Program-made: the position numbers and the translations under genes
NCBI RefSeq assembly: GCF_004137085.1
Contig: NZ_QYBC01000007.1
Location: 186,001 to 250,000 of the forward strand
From: Lichenibacterium ramalinae
GTDB lineage: Bacteria > Pseudomonadota > Alphaproteobacteria > Rhizobiales > Beijerinckiaceae
DNA length: 64,000 nt
Direction of reading: 5' to 3'
Shown: piece by piece, positions 24,695 to 32,093 of the stretch
Layout of the letters: each line of letters opens with the position of its first letter
Position numbering within the stretch: the stretch's first letter is position 1
The notes under the pieces: generated by a model
What the model was told of the DNA's origin: nothing
The model's database searches: none
The model's input: only the letters and a program-made list of their open reading frames with translations

Positions 24695-25660
24695 ATGCGA
24701 CTACAGTTCCGTGATCTCGCGCTCGTTGGCGCACTGCTCGGCGCGACCGCGCTCGGCGCCACCGCGCTCGGCAGCACTGCCGCGATGGCCAAGGACATCA
24801 ACATCATCGCCGTGACACACGGTCAGGCGTCGGACCCGTTCTGGTCCATCGTCAAGAACGGCATCACCCAAGCCGGCAAGGACCAGGGCGTCCACGTCGA
24901 GTACCGTGCGCCGGAAACCTTCGACATGGTGGCGATGGGTCAGCTCATCGATGCCGCCACCAACCAGCAGCCCGACGGGCTGGTGATTTCCGATCCGGAT
25001 CCGGATGCGCTCGGACCTGCGATCAAGAAGGCCGTCGCCGCCGGCATCCCGGTCATCTCCATGAACTCCGGCATCGGCGCCGCGTCGAAGCTGGGGATCC
25101 TGCTGCATGTCGGCCAGGACGAGCTCCCGGCAGGGCGCATCGTCGGCGCCAGGATGAAGGACATGGGGCTGAAGAACGTCCTCTGCGTCAACCAGGAGGT
25201 CGGCAACGCCGCCCTCGATCAGCGCTGCCAGGGCGTGAAGGAAGGCCTCGCGGGGGGCAAGGTCACGGTCCTGCCCACGTCGGCCGATCCGACCGAGACC
25301 CAGTCGAAGATCCGCGCCGCGCTGAGCTCCGATCCGTCGATCGATGGCGTGATCGGCCTCAGCGCTCCCCTGGTCGGCGAGCCCGCCGTGGCGGCGGTCG
25401 AGGCGCTTGGGGCGCAGAGCAAGGTCAAGGTCGGCAGCTTCGACCTGTCCTCGGCCTTCCTGAAGGACGTGGCCGACGGCAAGGCCGCCTTCGCGGTCGA
25501 CCAGCAGCCCTACCTGCAGGGCTACCTGCCGGTGACCTTCCTCGCCCAGCACGCCAAGAACGGCACCATGCCGGCTGGCAACGTCGCCACAGGGCCGAGT
25601 TTCGTCACCAAGGACAATGCCGGTCAGGTCATCGACATGTCGGCCAAGGGCATCCGCTGA
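24695..25660 (+). CDS. Sugar ABC transporter periplasmic binding protein (FrcB/inositol-type)
   Basis: 321-residue periplasmic-binding protein of the ribose/fructose class (Peripla_BP_4). The N-terminal signal peptide is MRLQFRDLALVGALLGATALG... with cleavage likely after TAAMA, near residue 32. The mature part starts KDINIIAVTHGQASDPFW, the normal first strand, and contains GLVISDPDP and the hinge SMNSG. ATG 24695 follows GAGGGAGGA. A small in-frame 15-bp duplication in the signal peptide (24740-24769, two near-identical units) gives GATAL twice. It is the first gene of the operon with permease, ATPase, TIM-barrel isomerase and inositol dehydrogenase, so myo-inositol or a related polyol/sugar is the likely ligand. 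Confidence 0.9.
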   Translation: MRLQFRDLALVGALLGATALGATALGSTAAMAKDINIIAVTHGQASDPFWSIVKNGITQAGKDQGVHVEYRAPETFDMVAMGQLIDAATNQQPDGLVISDPDPDALGPAIKKAVAAGIPVISMNSGIGAASKLGILLHVGQDELPAGRIVGARMKDMGLKNVLCVNQEVGNAALDQRCQGVKEGLAGGKVTVLPTSADPTETQSKIRAALSSDPSIDGVIGLSAPLVGEPAVAAVEALGAQSKVKVGSFDLSSAFLKDVADGKAAFAVDQQPYLQGYLPVTFLAQHAKNGTMPAGNVATGPSFVTKDNAGQVIDMSAKGIR

Positions 25661-25703
25661 CCGGAGCCTGACGGACGCCGCCCCCGCGTCGACCGGGGGA
25701 CCT

Positions 25704-25736
25704 CGACCCGGCACGCGGATCGCGCGTGCCGGGTCG
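25704..25736 (+). promoter_or_regulatory. Strong intercistronic hairpin (14-bp stem)
   Basis: Perfect 14-bp stem CGACCCGGCACGCG / CGCGTGCCGGGTCG (25704-25717, 25723-25736) with a 5-nt loop, in the 166-bp gap between the binding-protein gene and the permease gene. Such structures protect the upstream mRNA or partly terminate, giving more binding protein than membrane subunits. Confidence 0.65.
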
Positions 25737-25826
25737 CACGATGCGACCCAACATGACGGGAACCGGCCGTGACACGCGGCGCAAGGCTCCCACGGTGGAC
25801 GAAACCCCGAGGGGAGGACGCTCGCG

Positions 25827-26945
25827 ATGAGCACCATCTACGACGTCAAGGACAAGCTCGGACGCGACGAACGCGTCAAGACGTCGTCGCTTCTGACGAC
25901 GCTGATCCGCAAGCCGGAACTCGGTGCCGTGGCGGGCCTCGTGCTCGTCATCGTCTTCTTCCTGGTCTTCGCCAGCCCGACGATGTTCACGCTCGCCGGC
26001 ATCATGAACATCATGGCGCCGGCGTCCCAGCTCGGCATCCTGGCGATCGGCGCCGCCCTGCTGATGATCGGCGGCGAGTTCGACCTGTCGCTCGGCTCCA
26101 TGATCGCCTTCGCGGGCCTCGTGTTCGCCGCGGCCCTGGTCGTCTGGCACATGCCGCTGGCCGCCGCCATCCTGATCGCGTTCCTGGTCGCCTTGGTCGT
26201 CGGCACCGTCAACGCCCAGATCGTCATCCGAACCGGCCTGCCGTCCTTCATCGTGACCCTGGCGTTTCTGTTCATCCTGCGCGGCCTCACCCTCGTCGGG
26301 CTGAAGTGGGCGAGCGGCGGCGCCACGCAGTTGCGCGGCATCAAGGATGTCGTCGAGGGAAGCACGCTCGCCGGCTTCTTCTCGGGCAACGCCCTCGAAG
26401 GGCTGTTCGCCTGGATGGCGGCCCACGACATGATCGACAAGTTCCCCAACGGTCTTCCCAAGGTGTCCGGCGTGCCGGTGGAAGCCGTCTGGTTCGTGCT
26501 CTTCGCCCTCTTCGCCACCTGGCTCCTGCTGCGCACCAAGTTCGGCAACTGGATCTTCGCCTCGGGTGGCGACGCTCGGGCGGCGCGCAACTCCGGCGTG
26601 CCGGTCAATCGGGTGAAGACGACGCTGTTCGTCGTCACCGCCGCCTGCGCCACGCTCGTCGCCATCATCACGGTGCTCGACGCTGGATCGACCGACGCTC
26701 GCCGAGGCTTCCAGAAGGAGTTCGAGGCCATCATCGCGGCCGTGATCGGCGGTTGCCTGCTGACCGGCGGCTACGGCTCGGCGATCGGCGCCTTCTTCGG
26801 GTCCCTGATCTTCGGCATGGTGCTGATCGGCCTGACCTACACGACGATCGACCAGGATTGGTACCTCGTCTTCCTCGGCACGATGCTGCTGGTCGCCGTC
26901 GTGTTCAACAACGTCGTTCGCAAGCGCGTCACGGGGGAGCGTTGA
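25827..26945 (+). CDS. Sugar ABC transporter permease (FrcC-like)
   Basis: 372-residue BPD_transp_2 permease with about ten membrane segments. Landmarks are [23 protein letters not shown], the cytoplasmic contact region [14 protein letters not shown], and [26 protein letters not shown]. It is longer than RbsC (~320) because of an extra periplasmic segment (about 165-215), as in fructose-type FrcC. ATG 25827 has GAGGGGAGGA upstream. It is 1 bp from the ATPase gene, so the two are translationally coupled. It pairs with the binding protein before it. Confidence 0.9.
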   Translation: MSTIYDVKDKLGRDERVKTSSLLTTLIRKPELGAVAGLVLVIVFFLVFASPTMFTLAGIMNIMAPASQLGILAIGAALLMIGGEFDLSLGSMIAFAGLVFAAALVVWHMPLAAAILIAFLVALVVGTVNAQIVIRTGLPSFIVTLAFLFILRGLTLVGLKWASGGATQLRGIKDVVEGSTLAGFFSGNALEGLFAWMAAHDMIDKFPNGLPKVSGVPVEAVWFVLFALFATWLLLRTKFGNWIFASGGDARAARNSGVPVNRVKTTLFVVTAACATLVAIITVLDAGSTDARRGFQKEFEAIIAAVIGGCLLTGGYGSAIGAFFGSLIFGMVLIGLTYTTIDQDWYLVFLGTMLLVAVVFNNVVRKRVTGER

Positions 26946-26946
26946 C

Positions 26947-27729
26947 ATGGCCGAGACCCCGATCATCGAGGTCCGCGACCTCGTCAAGCACTTCGGCTCC
27001 GTCATCGCGCTGAACGGCGTATCGCTGAAGGTTTCGAGCGGCGAGGTGCTCTGCCTGCTCGGCGACAACGGCGCGGGCAAGTCGACCCTGATCAAGACCC
27101 TGGCGGGCGTCCACAAGCGCTCGGCGGGCGACTTCCTGGTCGATGGCAGGAGCATCGACTTCGAAAGCCCGCGCGATGCGCTCGATGCCGGCATCGCCAC
27201 CGTCTACCAGGACTTGGCGATGATCCCGCTGATGTCGATCACCCGGAACTTCTTCATGGGTCGCGAGCCGCTGAAGGGCTTCGGTCCGTTCCGCTACATG
27301 GACATGAAGCGGGCCGATACCGTCACCCGGGAAGAGATGCACAAGATCGGCATCGACATCCGCGACCCTCAACAGGCCGTGGGCACGCTGTCGGGCGGCG
27401 AACGCCAGTGCGTCGCCATCGCCCGCGCGGTCTACTTCGGCGCCAAGGTGCTGATCCTCGACGAGCCGACCTCGGCGCTCGGCGTGGCGCAGACGTCGAT
27501 GGTGTTGAAATACATCGACCTCGTCCGCTCCAAGGGGCTCGGGGTCGTCTTCATCACCCACAACGTCCGCCACGCCTTCGCGGTCGGCAACCGCTTCACG
27601 GTGCTGAACCGCGGCCGCACGCTCGGGACCCACGCCAAGGGCGAGATCGCCATGGATGCCCTGCAGAACCTGATGGCCGGCGGCAAGGAACTGCAGGAAC
27701 TGTCGGGCGAACTCGGCGGCACGATCTGA
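26947..27729 (+). CDS. Sugar ABC transporter ATP-binding protein, single nucleotide-binding domain (FrcA-like)
   Basis: 260-residue ATPase with Walker [11 protein letters not shown]-loop VYQD, signature LSGGERQ, Walker [13 protein letters not shown] and switch His in ITHN. Ribose-type importers usually use a ~500-residue double ATPase, as the other importer here at 46450 does. The FrcA class uses one short domain that homodimerises, and this is that form. The start ATG is 1 bp after the permease stop. It energises the import of the ligand bound by the protein encoded at 24695. Confidence 0.92.
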   Translation: MAETPIIEVRDLVKHFGSVIALNGVSLKVSSGEVLCLLGDNGAGKSTLIKTLAGVHKRSAGDFLVDGRSIDFESPRDALDAGIATVYQDLAMIPLMSITRNFFMGREPLKGFGPFRYMDMKRADTVTREEMHKIGIDIRDPQQAVGTLSGGERQCVAIARAVYFGAKVLILDEPTSALGVAQTSMVLKYIDLVRSKGLGVVFITHNVRHAFAVGNRFTVLNRGRTLGTHAKGEIAMDALQNLMAGGKELQELSGELGGTI

Positions 27730-27779
27730 GCGGACCCATCCCCATCCACGATGCCGGCCGACGCGGCCAAAGGAACCCG

Positions 27780-28589
27780 ATGCCCGACACAGCCCCCTTC
27801 ACCCTCGCGGTCTGCGCCGAGATGGTGTTCCGCGACCTCCCCGTCACCGAGCGGATCGCCCGCATCGACGCGCTGGGCTTCCAGGTCGAGATCTGGGACT
27901 GGAGACGGCACGACATCGACGCCCTCAAGGCGACGGGCGCGACCTTTTCGTCGATGACCGGCTACGTCACCGGCCGGCTCGCGGACGACGAGGGTGCCGA
28001 CGACCTCCTGCGTACCGCCGAGCAGTCCATCCCGGTGGCGCACCGGCTCAATATCCCGCGCCTCAACCTGCATGGTACCGGGCTGGGCGAGGGTGGGCTG
28101 CCGGTGACGCCCAGCCATGTCGTGACCGGCGACATGTGGATGAAAGCGCAGGAAACGCTGACCCGCATCGCCGACCTCGGGAAGCGGCACGGCGTCATGT
28201 TCGTGCTGGAGAACCTCAATGCCGCCGTCGACCATCCGGGCGTGCCCTTCGGCCGGGCCGAGGACTGCCTGGCGCTGGTCAAGGCCGTCGACCGGCCGGA
28301 GTTGCGCCTGATGCTCGACCTCTACCACGCCCAGATCGGCGAGGGGAACCTGATCGAGCTGCTGCGCCGGGCCGCGCCCTACATCGGCGAGATCCAGGTC
28401 GCCGACGTGCCGGGTCGGTGCGAGCCGGGGACGGGCGAGATCAACTACCCGGCCATCGCCCGCGAACTGAAACGCCTGGGCTACCGCGGCACCGTCGGCC
28501 TCGAAGGCTTCGCGTCGGGCGACGACGCGCTGGCGTTGAGCCGCTTCCGCGACGCATTCACCGTCCCGGCGGAACGGCAGGCGGCCTGA
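27780..28589 (+). CDS. Hydroxypyruvate isomerase-like TIM-barrel enzyme
   Basis: 269-residue AP-endonuclease-2/xylose-isomerase-like TIM barrel. It begins with FTLAVCAEMVFRDLPVTERI and shows the metal-binding positions of the family: Glu in VLENLN, Asp-His in MLDLYHAQ, Glu/Gln in GEIQVADVPGR and Glu in GLEG near the end. Closest known activities are hydroxypyruvate isomerase and 2-oxo-tetronate isomerase. ATG 27780 follows AAAGGAA. It lies between the importer genes and the inositol dehydrogenase, so isomerisation of an imported or oxidised polyol product is the likely job. IolE/IolI-like roles are an alternative. Confidence 0.82.
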   Translation: MPDTAPFTLAVCAEMVFRDLPVTERIARIDALGFQVEIWDWRRHDIDALKATGATFSSMTGYVTGRLADDEGADDLLRTAEQSIPVAHRLNIPRLNLHGTGLGEGGLPVTPSHVVTGDMWMKAQETLTRIADLGKRHGVMFVLENLNAAVDHPGVPFGRAEDCLALVKAVDRPELRLMLDLYHAQIGEGNLIELLRRAAPYIGEIQVADVPGRCEPGTGEINYPAIARELKRLGYRGTVGLEGFASGDDALALSRFRDAFTVPAERQAA

Positions 28590-28660
28590 CGCACGCATGC
28601 GCGCGACGGGACCTGTCCCGACCGCGCCCCATCCTCATCGCTTCATCAAGGACGACAGAC

Positions 28661-29647
28661 GTGACAACCATCGGATTGCTGGGCGCGGGCCGCATCGGCG
28701 CGCTACACGGGCGCAACATCGCGGGGAGCGCCAAGGCCCGCCTGACCGCCATCGCGGATGCCGTGCCGGCCCCCGCCGAAGCCCTCGGGCGGGAACTCGG
28801 CGTGCCGGTGCGCAGCGTCGACGAGATCCTGGCGGACCGGTCCATCCAGGCCGTGGTGATCTGCTCCTCCACCGACACCCACGCCGAGCTGATCGAGGCC
28901 GCGGCCCGGGCCGGGAAGGCGGTGTTCTGCGAGAAGCCGGTCGATCTCAGCTCCGAACGCATCAAGGGCTGCCTCGACGTCGTCGATGCCGCCGGCATCC
29001 CCTTGATGATCGGGTTCAACCGCCGCTTCGACCCTCACTTCGCGACCCTGCAGGCGCGCCTCGCCGAGGGCGAGATCGGCGACGTGGAACTGGTCACGAT
29101 CCTGTCCCGCGATCCCGCGCCGCCGCCGATCGCCTATATCGCGCGCTCGGGCGGCCTGTTCCGGGACATGATGATCCACGACTTCGACATGGCGCGCTTC
29201 CTGCTGGGCGAAGAACCCGTCGAGGTGCATGCGGTCGGCTCTGCGCTGGTCGATGCCGCGATCGGCACGGCCGGCGACGTCGACACCGCGGCCGTCCTGC
29301 TCAAGACCGCGTCGGGCAAGATCTGCCAGATTTCGAACTCCCGACGTGCCACTTACGGCTATGACCAGCGTGTGGAGGTGCACGGGTCGAAGGGCATGTT
29401 GCGCGCGCAGAACATGCACGAATCGACCGTGGAGCGGGCCGACGCCGAAGGGTTCCGCAGCGCGCCGGTCGTCAACTTCTTCCTCGAGCGCTACCTTCCG
29501 GCCTACAAACGCGAACTCGACCACTTCCTTCGATGCCTGGAGACGGGGCAGCGTCCGGCACCGACCGGCCACGACGGCCTCCAGGCCCAGAAGTTGGCCG
29601 ACGCCGCCACGGTTTCGGCGCAGACCGGACAACCGCAAAAGGTGTGA
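28661..29647 (+). CDS. iolG: Inositol 2-dehydrogenase-like oxidoreductase (Gfo/Idh/MocA family)
   Basis: 328-residue NAD-dependent dehydrogenase. The Rossmann motif GLLGAGRIGALH is at 4-15, the family motif EKPVDL near 95, and the catalytic block RSGGLFRDMMIHDFDMARFLLGEE contains the His-Asp pair. FELSNSRRATYG-like sequence (here QISNSRRATYGYDQR) is diagnostic of rhizobial myo-inositol 2-dehydrogenases. The start is the GTG at 28661, preceded by AAGGAC. The frame is open further upstream but only as a shadow of the TIM-barrel gene. It is the last gene of the LacI-1-linked operon, which suggests the importer carries inositol or a close relative. Confidence 0.85.
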   Translation: MTTIGLLGAGRIGALHGRNIAGSAKARLTAIADAVPAPAEALGRELGVPVRSVDEILADRSIQAVVICSSTDTHAELIEAAARAGKAVFCEKPVDLSSERIKGCLDVVDAAGIPLMIGFNRRFDPHFATLQARLAEGEIGDVELVTILSRDPAPPPIAYIARSGGLFRDMMIHDFDMARFLLGEEPVEVHAVGSALVDAAIGTAGDVDTAAVLLKTASGKICQISNSRRATYGYDQRVEVHGSKGMLRAQNMHESTVERADAEGFRSAPVVNFFLERYLPAYKRELDHFLRCLETGQRPAPTGHDGLQAQKLADAATVSAQTGQPQKV

Positions 29648-29926
29648 CCCTCGCAGGCTGTGGCGCATGCGGCTGCCGTTCGAGGCTCGACATGCGAGCA
29701 GCAGCCGAGCGCGCCCATCATCGGTCGATCGATGGGTGAGGCGGAATCGCCGAAAGGAACGGGCCATGTCCGCCAGAGCGCTTTCGCCTTCGGCGCATTC
29801 GCTCCAACTTCGAATCGAGAGTAGTTTCAACGGCTCCGTGTCGCCGAGGCGAGCCAGAGCAAGCCGATACTGCTCTGACCTATGACATAGACCCTGCACC
29901 ACGTCGTTCGCACGAGGCCGTGCGCT
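29648..29926. other. Non-coding gap after inositol operon
   Basis: 279 bp with lower GC and no credible frame. It separates the converging inositol operon and the 58-residue protein gene. No T-rich terminator hairpin was identified. Confidence 0.45.
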
Positions 29927-30103
29927 CTATCGGTTCAGCGTCGCCCGACACTGCGCGATGAGGTGGCGCGACTCCTCCATGGTCTGCCGCAAGGCCTCCC
30001 GCGCATGTCTCGACCGGGCAAGGGTCTCGCGCGCGCGCGCCAGGAACGCCCGGCTCTCTTCGACGGTGGCGCGGAGAGCAGGGTCTCGGTAAGCGCGGCT
30101 CAT
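29927..30103 (-). CDS. Small charged helical protein, 58 residues
   Basis: Starts MSRAYRDPALRATVEESRAF at ATG 30103 with a strong AGGAGG ribosome-binding site seven bases before it, which decides the start even though the frame is open further upstream. Composition is rich in Arg, Ala and Glu with repeated heptad-like ESR/ARE spacing, and two similar halves can be aligned (ATVEESRAFLARARETLAR and QTMEESRHLIAQCRATLNR). It is predicted fully helical, perhaps a coiled coil or hairpin. No family is recognised and no function is proposed. It is divergent from the GNAT gene. Confidence 0.65.
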   Translation of the reverse strand: MSRAYRDPALRATVEESRAFLARARETLARSRHAREALRQTMEESRHLIAQCRATLNR

Positions 30104-30313
30104 GGTGCGACCTCCTGTGACATGCGAAGTCAAATCCCGACCATCCAAGATCGGGTGCATGTCGTGCCGCACCCCGGGTTTCGGCCCGGGCCTTGCCGCA
30201 CCGCTGGTCCGGCACGGGTGCACCCGAATGCGATCCTCCACGTTGGAGGAAGGCCGGGAACCGACGGAGCCTTGCCGGGAAGGTGGCCGAGGCAGGCCCA
30301 AGGACGGGGGATC

Positions 30314-30802
30314 GTGTTGCTCGACATACGATTGATGGAGGCCGCGGATGTCGAGCCCACGGCGACCCTGTTCCAGGAGATGCAGGCGCATTACCGCGTG
30401 GCGTGTCCATCCTTCGCCGACATCGTGGCGAGCCTCGCGAAGCGGCCCGGCGGCGTCGACCTGCTCGTCGCGGCGGACCCGACCATCGTCGGCTTCGCGG
30501 CCCTCGGTGCGATCTTTCCAGGGCCAGGCCTGAAGCCTGGCCTGTTCCTCAAGGACCTGTTCGTCTCAGCGCAGGCGCGCCGGCGGGGCATCGGACGAAG
30601 GTTGATGCAAGCCGCGGCCCGCCTCGCGGTGGAGCGGGGGTTCGCTCGCCTGGATTGGACCGCCGACCGTGGCGACGTCGGTCTCCTCAGGTTCTACGCC
30701 GATCTCGGCGGGACCGAGCAGCCCGAGAAGGTCTTCCTTCGGCTCGCCGGGCAGGCCTTGACCGATCTCGCCACGGCCGACTGGGGCGGACGACCGGAGT
30801 GA
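30314..30802 (+). CDS. GNAT-family N-acetyltransferase
   Basis: 162 residues with the GNAT fold: DIRLMEAADVEPTATLFQEM at the start, beta strands VDLLVAADPTIVGFAALG, the acetyl-CoA pyrophosphate loop FVSAQARRRGIGRRLM (the R-x-x-G-x-G motif) and a final DWTADRGDVGLLRFYADLG with the conserved Tyr. Acceptor substrate unknown. Start chosen as GTG 30314, preceded by GGACGGGGG, because the first beta strand (LLDIRLMEA) would be cut by ATG 30335. It converges with the membrane protein gene at 30858. Confidence 0.82.
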   Translation: MLLDIRLMEAADVEPTATLFQEMQAHYRVACPSFADIVASLAKRPGGVDLLVAADPTIVGFAALGAIFPGPGLKPGLFLKDLFVSAQARRRGIGRRLMQAAARLAVERGFARLDWTADRGDVGLLRFYADLGGTEQPEKVFLRLAGQALTDLATADWGGRPE

Positions 30803-30857
30803 GACCACCCGGTCGGCGACCGGCACCTGTGGCTTTCTCGCACCGGCCCGGGAGGGA

Positions 30858-31979
30858 TCACCCCGCCACAGCAGTTTGCGGTGCCGCCCTGTCGGCGCCG
30901 TCGTAGGCCTCGGCGGCGTTCAGCGTCACCATGGAGGCGTGCCAGTCCATCACCTTGGCCCACATCCGATCCTCGGCCCGGCGACGGACCTTCTCCACCG
31001 TGAACGAGAAGGCGCCGCGTGCGGCCTCGTCCGGCGCCACGGCGGCGATCTTGCGACGAAGCACCTCGTCGGCCGCGACCAGCTCGAGCAGGCGATCGGC
31101 ATCCGAACCGGATCCGCCCCGTGTCCGCAGGGCATCGAAGAGACCGATGCGGTACTGCTCTCGTTCCATCTCCGAACCGAGCGACGCGAAGTCGCCGATC
31201 ACGCGCTCGGGCGACGTCGAGGCGAGGGAAGCGTCGCGCCCCGCCTGGCGGGCACGCTGGTTCGAGCGGTCCGATGCGGGATCGCCGGCTCTGGCGGTCT
31301 GGCCCTGGGCCCGTGCCCCGTCGCCCATCCGGATGCCGTCGGGCGCGGAAGCAGACGGGCCGGGGCCGGCATCGGCGACCTTGGAAGACGCCTCCGACCC
31401 CTCCACGCTCCCTTGGAGCTTCGGTCGATAGACCAGTCGACCCGCCAGCTGCATGGTGATGGCGAGACCGGCGAGAAGCATGGTGTAGTTGAGAAGGATG
31501 AGCTGAGCGGGAACGATGCCGTTCAGCTCGCGGGCCAATCCGAGCGCGACGGGGAACACCCAGCTCAGGGTCGAGATCGCGCCGCAGCCGAGGACGACCG
31601 AACGCCGGACCTGGTCGACGCCGTGGAACAAGGGCTTGCCGACGTTGCGGACGAGGAGCGGCAGCGCGAGCGTCTCGACGAAGAGGGCGTTGATGGTCAG
31701 CACCACCACGACCACCAGCTTGGCCTGGAGCTTGGGATTGGCGAGCACGGAGGCGGGCCCGTCCGGCGCTATGGCGATGATCAGCAACCCCGATGTCCAG
31801 ACGACGATGAGCCCGGCCTTGACGAAGATGGAGACGAACTTCGTCAAGTCCACATTCTGCGGCGTGACCTTGGAACCTCGCAGCAGTCGCACCAGGTCGA
31901 TGTCGAGCATCAGGACACCGCCGACACCGAAGACGACGCCGAGGATGTGGAACAGGAGGAGAATCGTTTTCGGGGTCAT
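30858..31979 (-). CDS. Membrane protein of unknown function with long cytoplasmic tail
   Basis: 373 residues. Five hydrophobic segments lie in the first ~205 residues (about 5-25, 48-72, 85-110, 125-150, 160-185), with His11 in the first (LLFHILGVVFG). A hydrophilic tail of ~165 residues follows, first Ser/Gly/Ala-rich and low complexity, then a helical region (from ERVIGDFASLGSEMEREQYRIGLFDALRT). I do not recognise the family. It lies 114 bp downstream of the haem-containing GGDEF/EAL sensor on the same strand, so a shared transcript and a link to electron transport or signalling are possible (inference). Confidence 0.65.
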   Translation of the reverse strand: MTPKTILLLFHILGVVFGVGGVLMLDIDLVRLLRGSKVTPQNVDLTKFVSIFVKAGLIVVWTSGLLIIAIAPDGPASVLANPKLQAKLVVVVVLTINALFVETLALPLLVRNVGKPLFHGVDQVRRSVVLGCGAISTLSWVFPVALGLARELNGIVPAQLILLNYTMLLAGLAITMQLAGRLVYRPKLQGSVEGSEASSKVADAGPGPSASAPDGIRMGDGARAQGQTARAGDPASDRSNQRARQAGRDASLASTSPERVIGDFASLGSEMEREQYRIGLFDALRTRGGSGSDADRLLELVAADEVLRRKIAAVAPDEAARGAFSFTVEKVRRRAEDRMWAKVMDWHASMVTLNAAEAYDGADRAAPQTAVAG

Positions 31980-32093
31980 GTCCTCAGACCTCTTGTATTG
32001 AAAGATGGAAACCGGTCCGTCTGGTCCGTCGCCGAACGCCGGTATGGATGCGGGGATCGCGGCGAGACAGGGAGGCGCCGCGGCTATGCGATG

